DNA of 64,000 bases, taken from positions 1-64,000 of the forward strand of contig NZ_OZ061318.1 in NCBI RefSeq assembly GCF_964063345.1. Reading direction: 5' to 3'. The DNA is from Pseudomonas lini (GTDB lineage: Bacteria > Pseudomonadota > Gammaproteobacteria > Pseudomonadales > Pseudomonadaceae). Below are positions 27,015-35,401 of this stretch, one piece after another. The notes beneath the pieces are model-generated. The model saw nothing but the letters and a program-made list of their open reading frames with translations. It was not told the origin of the DNA and did not search any database. The translations under genes were made by a program, and so were the position numbers. Each line of letters opens with the position of its first letter. Position 1 is the stretch's first letter.

Positions 27015-27509
27015 GTGGCAGAGAAAGAACTGTATTGGGAAGACCTCACCCCGGGTAGAACTTGGACAGCCAAGCAATCTGTTCCTATCACAACGGAACA
27101 AATTATCGCCTTTGCTGCCGAGTACGATCCTCTCGATATTCATATAGATCCTGACCTTGCCCGTTCGAGTCCGCTTGGGGTGCACTGTGCCAGCGGCGTA
27201 CAAACCTTCGGTATCTCGCAGCGGTTGATGTGTGATGCCTTACTGCTTCAAACAAATGTCGTGGCGGGTGGGAAGATCGATGGTTTTAGGATGGTTGCTC
27301 CAGTAGTGCCTGGAGACATTCTCAAGCTCTCAGCTCAAGTCGTTCGATCACTCATCCACGCGGGGAACCATGAACGAGGGTGGATTGTGTTTAAAGTCGA
27401 CGTCGCTACGACGAGGGGAAAAACCGTCCTTGTTTATGAGATGACGGTATTGATATTGCGCAGGGGCGGACAGGGTGGGTCTTTACCGGGAAGCGTTGGC
27501 CAGCATTGA
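27015..27509 (+). CDS. MaoC-like (R)-enoyl-CoA hydratase
   Basis: Hot-dog-fold hydratase of 164 residues. The catalytic Asp/His region is AAEYDPLDIHIDPDLARSSP, followed by GVHCASGVQTFGI and the C-terminal strands GWIVFKVDVATTRGK. The GTG start at 27015 is chosen because AGGAG lies 5 nt upstream; the frame back to 26967 overlaps the hydratase remnant and has no site. It ends the beta-oxidation unit. It may hydrate the unsaturated acyl-CoA made from the ligase product. Confidence 0.87.
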   Translation: MAEKELYWEDLTPGRTWTAKQSVPITTEQIIAFAAEYDPLDIHIDPDLARSSPLGVHCASGVQTFGISQRLMCDALLLQTNVVAGGKIDGFRMVAPVVPGDILKLSAQVVRSLIHAGNHERGWIVFKVDVATTRGKTVLVYEMTVLILRRGGQGGSLPGSVGQH

Positions 27510-27593
27510 GACTCCTGTGACCCTCTTTTGGCCAGAAGCACACGGATGGTAGAGCCAGCTAGGCGTTACTCAAGAGACCCAGGAGATGCTTGA

Positions 27594-28470
27594 TCTCTGC
27601 GCCGAGAAGAACAGGCCATTGGTTTGTTTGCCGATATCACTCAGATGTTTGCATGGGCAGAAAAGCACCAGCCCTGGCGTGCTCTGCTGGTTAATGGCAA
27701 CCCGACCAACCTGATTGAGATTAATAAGCATGATCCCCCGCAGACTACGAAGAGGAATGAAGCCACATCCTTTCGCCGGCTGAACTATTGGAACTGCATT
27801 ACCGTTTCCAATAGATGGCAACCAATTACAACGCCCACCCCCGCCGGTCAAAAATACGAGGGTATTCGGCCGTTAAAGAAGGAAAGCCAACTTGCATTCT
27901 GGATCAGCCAGGGTACTTTGTGCCGGATGGGTGAGTTGCTGCAGGCCAAATGGAAAATTGTCGATCTGGAACAGCGGACCTGGTTCCTCCCCGGTGAAAA
28001 TGTCAAAGGCACGCGCGGTAAATAACAGGACCACCATGTTTTCCTCTCGCCTTTCGCCCTGCATTTCTTTCAAGAGCTGAAGATATTGACGGGACATTCC
28101 CAGTGGTGCTTTCCCAACAAACAGGCTGATGGGCATGTGGACGTAAAAGTGGTGAGCAAACGGGTGGGTGACCGCAAAGCCCGGTTCAAAAACCGCGAGG
28201 CCCTCTCACGACGGCGTCATGACGATATCCTGGTGCTTGCCGATGGCCAGAACGGCAACTGAACACTGCATGACCTGCGCCGTACCGGCGCGACCATGAT
28301 GCAGGCTTTGGGGGGTCAGCCAGGACCTCATTAATAGATGCCAAAACCATGTGTTGGCCGGCTCGCGGGTGAGACGCCACTACCTATATCACGACTATGC
28401 CGAAGAGAAGAAACGCGCCTGGAATCTATTGGGCGATCGACTCAGTGCCGTGCTGTCCTCGACCTACGAG
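27594..28470 (+). pseudogene. tyrosine-recombinase (integrase) pseudogene
   Basis: Decayed P4/prophage-type integrase. Readable pieces in order: LFADITQMFAWAEK (27621), then after a frameshift ILSPAELLELHYRFQ (about 27764), a stop, IRPLKKESQLAFWISQGTLC (27861), stop at 28023, HVFLSPFALHFFQELK, stop at about 28259, the catalytic box HDLRRTGATMMQALG (about 28270), then in another frame NRCQNHVLAGSRVRRHYLYH (about 28340). At least three stops and two frameshifts make it non-functional. It lies between the left locus and the cym/cmt island and probably records a past integration. The rest of 27510-28677 shows nothing else. Confidence 0.88.
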
Positions 28471-28677
28471 CATCCTCCGGCCGAGTCGATAATGTCTGTT
28501 CCTGCATACGCGGCGACGGAGACGCGGTCCCCCACATAATGTCGGACTGCTTTCAGCCATTGACGACAGGCAGGAGCCGGCTGAGGCTGTGTAAAAACAT
28601 AAACTACCTCGCTAAGGAAACCCACTGCCCCATAGTAAGGTCGCGGGCAAATACGATATTGAAGTCTTTCGATTTTT

Positions 28678-30276
28678 TTACCAACGAAAACGCCCGACCG
28701 ACTGCTGCAAGTCACTACCTAAACGAGCTAGTTCTACTGAAGAACTCATCGTTTGCCCCGACTTAATTGCAGACAGGTCAGCCATGCTGTGAATCTCTAT
28801 GATGTTTTGGTTGATCTGAACCACTGTAACGCCCTGCTCTTCGGCACCTGCAGCGATCTGATGGTTCATGGCCTGAATATCAGCTACTGCTTGAGTGATT
28901 TCAAGCAACGAGATACGTGCTTGCTGGGCTAGGTTTACAGCCTCTCTGGTTCGTAAATTGCCGCGCTGCATAAGCTCCCACGCCGTATGGCTTCCATCCT
29001 GAAGCGAAATTACGAGACTTTCTATCTGCTTTGTCGATTGCTGAGTACGCATCGCCAGCCCTCGAACCTCGTCCGCGACCACTGCAAATCCACGCCCCTG
29101 CTCTCCTGCTCGAGCAGCCTCGATTGCCGCATTTAATGCCAAGAGATTAGTTTGCTCCGCAACAGCTTTTATTACATCAATCACCTGGTTGATGCATGCA
29201 CTATCGTGCTGGAGTCTTTCCATAGCGCCACCTAACTTGGCCATATCCTCAGAAAGGCATTCTATGTATTCGACTGCACCATTTACTACTTGCTCTCCGC
29301 CGCGCGCCTTTTCATCCGCCATGCTTGCCAATGCAGCTGCTTCCTCTGTGCTTTGTGCAATCGCTTGAACGGTTGTCACCAGTTCATTTACAGCAGCAGA
29401 GACCTGCACTATTGCCAACGTCTGCTGCTCAATATCAGTTTGAGCCTGCTCGCAAATCGACGAAAGCCCCTCGGAAGCAGCAACCAATTGCGCAGCTCCC
29501 TGATTGATGTCTCCTACGAGATGACGTAAACCATTCGCCATTCTACGAGTAGCGTTTTGCAACTGCCCTATCTCATCGTTACGGCAGCTTTCCTCCACAT
29601 CGACCAAATCACCAGAGGCAATGCGCTCAGCCATCTGAACAGTCGCTTTTAGAGGAGGAACCAGTTGGTGCGATATGAACCAGACACCACACGCGGAGAT
29701 AAATATCGCAATCAGTGTAGCCCCAGCCAATAGCGTGTATATCAAAGCCACCTTATCATCACGATCACTGACCAGATACGACATCAGTTTGTCTACCGAC
29801 CTCTCCAAGTCTGCATGTTGACCAGCCAATTGCTCAGCCTCTTCCCTCCAAGAAACTATCACTCCCGGCGCCAATCCGGAGTTATTAGGCACTGCAGCGC
29901 GGACCAGTCCAGAAAACTTCCGATCATGGATAACTAATTCGCTAGTCAATCCATTTAAGTCGTTTGCGGCCGGAAACACGAACAAAGGCAAAGCCTCTTC
30001 AATGCTACTCTTTAGCCGCTCCATTGATGAGGTTCTATCCTGAAGAGCTTGTTCGTCATGAAGAAACAGATATTGCCTTTCCACCGCCTTTAGATTTTGC
30101 ACTTCCACCTTAAAATCACTAACAAGCCCACTTTTTTCTAGCAGACCGGAGAGTGCGTAAACACTGTAAAACCCAGTAAGTGTGACAATTAGTCCGACAC
30201 CAATAACCAGAGAAAACACGAGCATCAACTTGGATTGAACCCCAACCCCTCCCAACATATAGTCACTATTTTTCAC
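28678..30276 (-). CDS. methyl-accepting chemotaxis protein
   Basis: 532-residue chemoreceptor. Layout: TM1 ([20 protein letters not shown]), a periplasmic helical sensor of about 150 residues, TM2 ([20 protein letters not shown]), HAMP ([20 protein letters not shown]) and a signalling domain with [20 protein letters not shown]. The GTG start at 30276 is preceded by AGGGGGG at 6 nt; the same AGGGG-GTG style is used by the receptor at 0.2-1.7 kb, and the two are clearly paralogous. Its position next to the cym operon suggests chemotaxis to p-cymene-type compounds (inference). Confidence 0.92.
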   Translation of the reverse strand: MKNSDYMLGGVGVQSKLMLVFSLVIGVGLIVTLTGFYSVYALSGLLEKSGLVSDFKVEVQNLKAVERQYLFLHDEQALQDRTSSMERLKSSIEEALPLFVFPAANDLNGLTSELVIHDRKFSGLVRAAVPNNSGLAPGVIVSWREEAEQLAGQHADLERSVDKLMSYLVSDRDDKVALIYTLLAGATLIAIFISACGVWFISHQLVPPLKATVQMAERIASGDLVDVEESCRNDEIGQLQNATRRMANGLRHLVGDINQGAAQLVAASEGLSSICEQAQTDIEQQTLAIVQVSAAVNELVTTVQAIAQSTEEAAALASMADEKARGGEQVVNGAVEYIECLSEDMAKLGGAMERLQHDSACINQVIDVIKAVAEQTNLLALNAAIEAARAGEQGRGFAVVADEVRGLAMRTQQSTKQIESLVISLQDGSHTAWELMQRGNLRTREAVNLAQQARISLLEITQAVADIQAMNHQIAAGAEEQGVTVVQINQNIIEIHSMADLSAIKSGQTMSSSVELARLGSDLQQSVGRFRW

Positions 30277-30368
30277 AATCACCCCCCTAGTTTTTGTTAT
30301 AAAATGGTAGTTCTGCGTTTCCAATGCGCAGCCTTTAAGTAGACTCCGAATAAGTCAGCCCTTTCCAA

Positions 30369-30473
30369 TCAATTGCCGGTCGATTCTCCCTCGGTCCTCC
30401 ACATCAAAACTGTGATCCCAGCGACAAGGATCGCGATTAGACCTAGACCGACCGAGTCAATAGCCAACCTCAT
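30369..30473 (-). CDS. putative 34-residue single-pass membrane protein
   Basis: ATG at 30473; residues 5-24 form one hydrophobic helix (IDSVGLGLIAILVAGITVLM) followed by a charged tail (WRTEGES). Its ATG overlaps the TGA of another hydrophobic frame upstream (ATGA), which looks like translational coupling. No family recognised. It would be the last gene of the cym transcript. Confidence 0.4.
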   Translation of the reverse strand: MRLAIDSVGLGLIAILVAGITVLMWRTEGESTGN

Positions 30474-30649
30474 GACCACACGAGGGTTTCCCAAATAGAA
30501 GCGACGACTTCGTTCTGTGGGCTGTCAGGGCCCAGCGGGAATGGCAACAGTCCTGAAAAAACTAGCCCGACAAAGCTGACCGTGATCGCAATGAATGCGA
30601 ACAAACCGCTCAATTTTCAGCACGCGATTCGAAACGGAATTATTATCAT
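30470..30649 (-). pseudogene. small hydrophobic ORF with in-frame TGA
   Basis: Begins at ATG 30649, 20 nt after the FAD-oxidoreductase stop, reads MIIIPFRIAC, meets TGA (30617-30619), then stays open for 48 codons with a strong hydrophobic helix (SGLFAFIAITVSFVGLVFSG) and the tail PLGPDSPQNEVVASIWETL. A TTG at 30613 could restart it as a 47-residue protein. Either a nonsense-mutated small membrane protein or a TTG-started gene. Confidence 0.35.
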
Positions 30650-30668
30650 TGGAACTTACCGAGAGTTA

Positions 30669-32012
30669 CTAGGAGTGGCTCGGTATGGAAACCGGTGCTT
30701 GCTTAACCTTTATCGGGAAATTCTCAATAACCTGTTTGACCGCCCTGTTCGCCGTGCGCGTGCAGGCGGCGGTCCCCGCGTCGCCGAACTCCTTGACGCC
30801 GTCACCCACGTTCCACAAGTTGGCGACCGGCGTTTCGATCGGCAGATCGTAGCCGGTGATCGCGCGTTGCGCCGGCCACTCATGCGCTGTCACGTCGATC
30901 GCGACGATCATTGATTCATCGAAGCCTGGGAAGTAGTCCTTCAGGTCAGCGATGAGCAGTTGCTTTTCTTTCTCAAGGTCGAAGTCGCCACGCGCCGGAC
31001 GGGGCGTGGATGCCCCACTGTAGAGGTACCACTCACCAGGCCGCAGGATGCGCTTCTGCTCCGGCGCGCTGAAGTTGCCCGCATAGGTCAGGCGTCGGCT
31101 CTTTCCGATCAGCGCCAGGCCGGGCCACTGCACCAGCGGCTTGGGACTGGCGAAATGCATGGTGATGATCGCGGCGCCATCGGTCGCTTTCTCCACCGAT
31201 TCGGCGTAGCCGACGGGGAAATTCTCCGCACCAGCGATGCGGACCGTGTTCAGCGGGCCGACGTTGCTCACCACCACGTCCACCGACACGGAGACAGTTT
31301 GACCCTCATGCTCAATCTCAGCACCGGTGACCAGGCCGTCGGAGCCGAAGATCAGCCGCTTCACCGGCGAGTTCAGCCAGACCTCGCCGCCCTGGGATTC
31401 AATCCAGTTGGAAAGCCCCTTCCACACCTCGATCGTGCCACCCACTGTGTAACCGATGCTCTTGAACGATGTACCCTGGGTCAGGCAGAAGAGGAACACC
31501 TCGGCGAGCACATCCTCGCCGGAGCCCGCGAAGAACGCACCGCAGACGTTGTCCACCAAGTTGTGGATATGCTTGCTGCGCGTGAACCGGTTCACCCATT
31601 CAGTGGTGGACTGACCCTTCTTGGGACGAAAAGCAGGTGCGACCGATCCGATGAACTTGAGCAGATAGGGTACTAGCGTTCTGGCTGTTCCGGTCAGTCC
31701 TTTGCCCGGATCGACATCAAACACGCGCCTCCCCCACAGCAGCGAGGTCTGCGGCTCGGGGATCCACAGGTCGAGCTTGAGTCCAAGGTCCTTGTACAAC
31801 TCGGCTACCGCACCGTCGCGCTCGATCGCCAGGGCACCGCTGTTCAGCAGGAACCCATCGACCTCCCGCGTCGAGGCGCGTCCGCCGACACGCTCCAGAG
31901 ACTCGACTAGCAGCGTACGATAACCAGCCTGCGTCAGCCGCGCCGCAGCGGAAACACCACCTGCACCGGCACCGATCACGAGCGCATCAAATCGAAGCTT
32001 ATTTTCTATCAT
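30669..32012 (-). CDS. phytoene-desaturase-like FAD oxidoreductase (paralogue 1)
   Basis: 447-residue flavoprotein. The FAD-binding Rossmann motif GAGAGGVSAAARLTQAG is at residue 14, with GGRASTREVDGF shortly after. The C-terminal FAD motif is NLWNVGDGVKEFGDAGTAAC. The fold belongs to the phytoene desaturase/carotenoid isomerase group. It is a close paralogue of the protein at 33.9-35.2 kb (shared GAVAELYKDLGLKL-type and ITGYDLP segments). The start has AGGA 7 nt upstream. It is separated from the other two by 525 nt, so it may have its own promoter. Possible job: desaturation or isomerisation of a cyclic terpene feeding p-cymene (inference). Confidence 0.85.
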   Translation of the reverse strand: MIENKLRFDALVIGAGAGGVSAAARLTQAGYRTLLVESLERVGGRASTREVDGFLLNSGALAIERDGAVAELYKDLGLKLDLWIPEPQTSLLWGRRVFDVDPGKGLTGTARTLVPYLLKFIGSVAPAFRPKKGQSTTEWVNRFTRSKHIHNLVDNVCGAFFAGSGEDVLAEVFLFCLTQGTSFKSIGYTVGGTIEVWKGLSNWIESQGGEVWLNSPVKRLIFGSDGLVTGAEIEHEGQTVSVSVDVVVSNVGPLNTVRIAGAENFPVGYAESVEKATDGAAIITMHFASPKPLVQWPGLALIGKSRRLTYAGNFSAPEQKRILRPGEWYLYSGASTPRPARGDFDLEKEKQLLIADLKDYFPGFDESMIVAIDVTAHEWPAQRAITGYDLPIETPVANLWNVGDGVKEFGDAGTAACTRTANRAVKQVIENFPIKVKQAPVSIPSHS

Positions 32013-32537
32013 TGTCTTTCCTATTGATTCGCCAGAAATAACACGGGTAGAGGATTTATATGATTTTCGATTAAAATCGCCTAAGAACTTTCACACGGGG
32101 AGTCGTTCGATTGAATTAAGAATTCAGCCTCCATGCAAAGTAAAATTTCACGCACTGCAGATTGAACGAATCGCACTGTAAAGTGAGTTACATGACTGAG
32201 ACAACGGTCAGGACTTCCGCTTCATACATTCTAGCCACACGCTATCGTTAATTCATAACAGTTCGCATTGATTTGGCCGCCGCCTGCCCTCCCGCCTTGT
32301 CTTTATAATTATCACCGCAATCTTAATGGCGTTTTTTTACAGTTCCCATGGCAAAACTGATGAGCAGTTGGAAGAAGCCACACCCTCTTTCTAAGCCATT
32401 GCTCCCGCACCAAGCCCCACAAAACGAGGAGTCATTTGCTGCGTAATCTTCAAAGTAACTGGCCTTGGTGAAACGTCAACGGCTGCTAGAGCGGCACGTG
32501 TGAATCCGACTGCCCCGCTCTGCAACCTTTAAACTCG
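32013..32537. other. 525-nt gap inside the FAD-oxidoreductase group
   Basis: No convincing gene on either strand and no clear terminator. A hairpin-forming repeat GATTTT-CGATT-AAAATC (32062-32078) lies 50 nt upstream of the 32012 start and may mark an operator or promoter. The AT content is higher than in the neighbouring genes. Confidence 0.4.
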
Positions 32538-33842
32538 TCAGGACAGGTCACGTACCAGCCGGTTCGCAGCCAACTCTCCGCTGAGAATTGCCGCCTCAAC
32601 ACCCGCGTGAGCGAAGTAATCCCCCGCCAGATATATTCCTCTGGGCATTTCTTGATGAACCGAATCCATTTTGGCGTAATGGCCTGGCACCGCAATCGAA
32701 AGCCCACGCTTGTAATAGAAAACCTCCACAAACGACGGCTCCGGCGCGCTACCAAATACCTCGGTCACCGCCATGAGGGCTTCGCGCTTGATGTCCTCTT
32801 CACTCATGTCCTTCAATGGTGGGGTGTAGAAGTAAACTCCTACTGCCTCTCCCCCCGGAGGAACGGCCCCTGGGTGACGACGGCTTTGCAACACGCAGGC
32901 ACCCCAGGTTCTCACCTGGTTACCCGGTAGCGCCAGACTGACCGGGAAGTCTGGCCATGGGTTCTGCTTGTAGCAAACCTGCACATGGGCATACTCGGAA
33001 TAAGTGCAGTTGCGTAGACTCTCGCAAGCTGAATTCGGTGCCAATCCTTGCAACAGGTCAGCCGATACACCTGGCTCCGATGCCAAGACTACTGCATCGA
33101 CCTCCACCTCACGGCCCTGAGTGGCCACTACATATCTGGCTCCCTTGCGGCACACAGAGTCGACCCTGCTGGAGAGACTCAAATGCACGCCTTGAGAACC
33201 TTCAATCAGCCAATCCGAAATCTGCCCCATTCCTTTGGGTGGAACGGAAAGCGACAGCTTGTAGAACTGCTGCACGACCGCCTGAAAGAGTGAAGTACTC
33301 AGCGAACTTAAGGGCACAGCGTACAGAAATCCCATATACGGCAGGGTAATGTAGCGCGTCGCCTTATCCCCCAGCTCACGCTCAGACCACGCTTGCAGGC
33401 TCTCACCATTGTCATACTTGGCTAACTCAGCCCCGTCGAAGCAGCTCTTAGGTCCGGAAGAGAACAATTGCTTTAGCACGCCGTAGGCGACGCTAAGTTT
33501 TTCGCTAAAACTGAAGACAGGAAGTTTGAGAAAGCTCATCACTTGATCGAATTCAACGGTATAGCGCTGCTGATCACGGTCGATAATGTGTGCTTTGGCA
33601 TCCCAGCGCACCAACTCCTTGTACTTGCCAAGCTCTTTGAGAATAGCATTGGTCCGCGGATAGATTCCCCCCATCAGAAACAGGGCCCCCGTCCCGAGGT
33701 TGAATCCCTCGCGCTGTATTTGACTGGTTCGTCCACCCACTTGGTCTTGAGCGTCAAACAGATATACCTCATGGCCATTCTTGCGAAGCGTATATGTCGC
33801 AGCACAACCTGCCGGCCCAGCACCAACAACTGCAATTTTCAT
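32538..33842 (-). CDS. FAD-dependent amine-oxidase/desaturase-fold protein
   Basis: 434-residue flavoprotein, more distant from its two neighbours. N-terminal dinucleotide motif MKIAVVGAGPAGCAATYTLR, then GGRTSQIQREGFNLGTGALF; C-terminal FAD motif GIYLAGDYFAHAGVEAAIL as in protoporphyrinogen oxidase and desaturases. ATG at 33842 is preferred because MKIAVVGAG is the classical start and GGTGA lies 4 nt upstream; ATG at 33857 is possible. It begins about 20 nt after the previous FAD gene, so the two are co-transcribed. Substrate unknown; probably acts with the paralogues. Confidence 0.83.
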   Translation of the reverse strand: MKIAVVGAGPAGCAATYTLRKNGHEVYLFDAQDQVGGRTSQIQREGFNLGTGALFLMGGIYPRTNAILKELGKYKELVRWDAKAHIIDRDQQRYTVEFDQVMSFLKLPVFSFSEKLSVAYGVLKQLFSSGPKSCFDGAELAKYDNGESLQAWSERELGDKATRYITLPYMGFLYAVPLSSLSTSLFQAVVQQFYKLSLSVPPKGMGQISDWLIEGSQGVHLSLSSRVDSVCRKGARYVVATQGREVEVDAVVLASEPGVSADLLQGLAPNSACESLRNCTYSEYAHVQVCYKQNPWPDFPVSLALPGNQVRTWGACVLQSRRHPGAVPPGGEAVGVYFYTPPLKDMSEEDIKREALMAVTEVFGSAPEPSFVEVFYYKRGLSIAVPGHYAKMDSVHQEMPRGIYLAGDYFAHAGVEAAILSGELAANRLVRDLS

Positions 33843-33863
33843 AGAGTCACCACACATTTTGAA

Positions 33864-35168
33864 TTATTGGACACTGAGCGGGAAACGGCGGCAGATCTCG
33901 CCAACGATCAACTTGGCGGTTTCCGCGCATGCTGCCGTGCCTGCGCCCCCCCACGGCTTCACCCCGTCACCGACATTCCAAAGGTTCTTGATTGGCGTGG
34001 TTGGCGGCAGATCGTAACCAGTGATGGCACGTTGCGCCGGCCATTCATGAGCTGTGACGTCTATAGCCACCACCATCGACTGATCGAATCCCGGGAACTG
34101 CTCGCGAATATCCTCAAGCAACAAACGTTTTTCCAACTCCACATCGAACTCGCCACGTGCCGGGCGTGGCACCGAAGCGCCGCAGTACAGGTGCCATCCG
34201 GCCGGTGCCCTTTGCAGCTCCGGGGCACTGAAGTTGGCGGCATAGACCATGCGGCGGCTCTGGCTGAAGATCGCCAGGCACGGGAAGGATGCCAATGGTC
34301 GTGGGCTGGCAAAATGGACAGTGATGATCGCAGCTGGATCACTAGCTTCACGCACCCCTTGCGCGTAGCCCTCAGGAAGATCGCCTACATCGGCAAGTTC
34401 AATGGTCGCCAGTGGACCGATATTGCTGATAAGCAGACTGGTCGAGATCTCGATCAGGTCGCCTCCATTCTCGACTATTACACCGCTGACCAATCCATCC
34501 TCGGAGAAGTTGAGTCGGTTTGCCTTGCTCCCCAGCCAGACCTCACCCCCGCTCTTCTTGATCACCTCAACCAGCGGCTTCCACACTTCGATGGTGCCAC
34601 CGACCGGCATGCCGATCTTCTTGAACGAGGTGCCCTTGGTGAAGTAGTGCAAGATCACATCCGCCGGAACGTCTTCAGTGCTGGCAGCAAACATTGCCCC
34701 CACCACATTGTTCATCAGACCGTGAATCCAGGGACGGCGAGTGAATTTGTTGAGCCAGACCTTGAGAGATTGTCCCGGCAGCGGCCGCAACGACGGTCGT
34801 AGATTAGTGATACTTCGCAGGATAACCGGCGCGATATTGCGGACCCAGCCTGCCGGCCCCTCAGTGATGTTGACATCACGCTCACCCACACGCAGTACGG
34901 TACTGGAGCGATGAGGCTCGTAGAGCTTCAGCTCCAGGCCAAGATCACGATAGGTGTCCGCTACGGCGCCATCGAGTTCAATCACCAGCGCCCCGGTGTT
35001 GCACAAAAAACCGTCAACCGTGCGGGTAGAAGCTCTTCCACCAATCACCTCCAGCGCCTCCAACACCAGAACACGATAGCCGTTGTGCGCCAAACGCGCT
35101 GCTGCGCAGAGACCTCCGGCCCCGGCGCCAATCACAACTGCATCGAAGTTACTATTTTTATTTGACAT
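33864..35168 (-). CDS. phytoene-desaturase-like FAD oxidoreductase (paralogue 2)
   Basis: 434-residue flavoprotein of the phytoene desaturase group. FAD motif GAGAGGLCAAARLAHNG is at residue 13, GGRASTRTVDGFLCNTGAL next, and the C-terminal NLWNVGDGVKPWGGAGTAAC closes the FAD site. It is a near match in order and motifs to the protein at 30.7-32.0 kb, so a duplication is likely. GGAG lies 7 nt before the ATG. It follows cymD by 233 nt on the same strand, without a visible terminator. The limonene dehydrogenase of Castellaniella defragrans (CtmA/CtmB) belongs, as I recall, to the same group, which suggests terpene chemistry here. Confidence 0.85.
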   Translation of the reverse strand: MSNKNSNFDAVVIGAGAGGLCAAARLAHNGYRVLVLEALEVIGGRASTRTVDGFLCNTGALVIELDGAVADTYRDLGLELKLYEPHRSSTVLRVGERDVNITEGPAGWVRNIAPVILRSITNLRPSLRPLPGQSLKVWLNKFTRRPWIHGLMNNVVGAMFAASTEDVPADVILHYFTKGTSFKKIGMPVGGTIEVWKPLVEVIKKSGGEVWLGSKANRLNFSEDGLVSGVIVENGGDLIEISTSLLISNIGPLATIELADVGDLPEGYAQGVREASDPAAIITVHFASPRPLASFPCLAIFSQSRRMVYAANFSAPELQRAPAGWHLYCGASVPRPARGEFDVELEKRLLLEDIREQFPGFDQSMVVAIDVTAHEWPAQRAITGYDLPPTTPIKNLWNVGDGVKPWGGAGTAACAETAKLIVGEICRRFPLSVQ

Positions 35169-35401
35169 AAGCGAACTCCAGACTACTCAAACAATTGGAA
35201 ATCAATACCTCTCAATAACGAACCGAGATTTCGCAGAAACTGTATTTATGCGAGTGTCATCACCGGGATTCTCCTTGTCGATCCTCCGATGTAGCAATGT
35301 TGATAACCATCGATATCCGACAGTCGATTGCTCACCACACTCGAGTAGTTTTAGTTCTTCTTTCTATCAGCTGGGCAAACGGCGTTTTATCACTGCACTA
35401 C

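Noticed and set aside
30960..31676. Plus-strand frame of 238 codons
   Set aside because: Antisense to the FAD oxidoreductase at 30669-32012; His/Arg-rich composition typical of a shadow.
33543..34802. Long plus-strand frame of 419 codons
   Set aside because: It lies antisense to two flavoprotein genes with clear FAD motifs; it is the codon-structure shadow of those genes.
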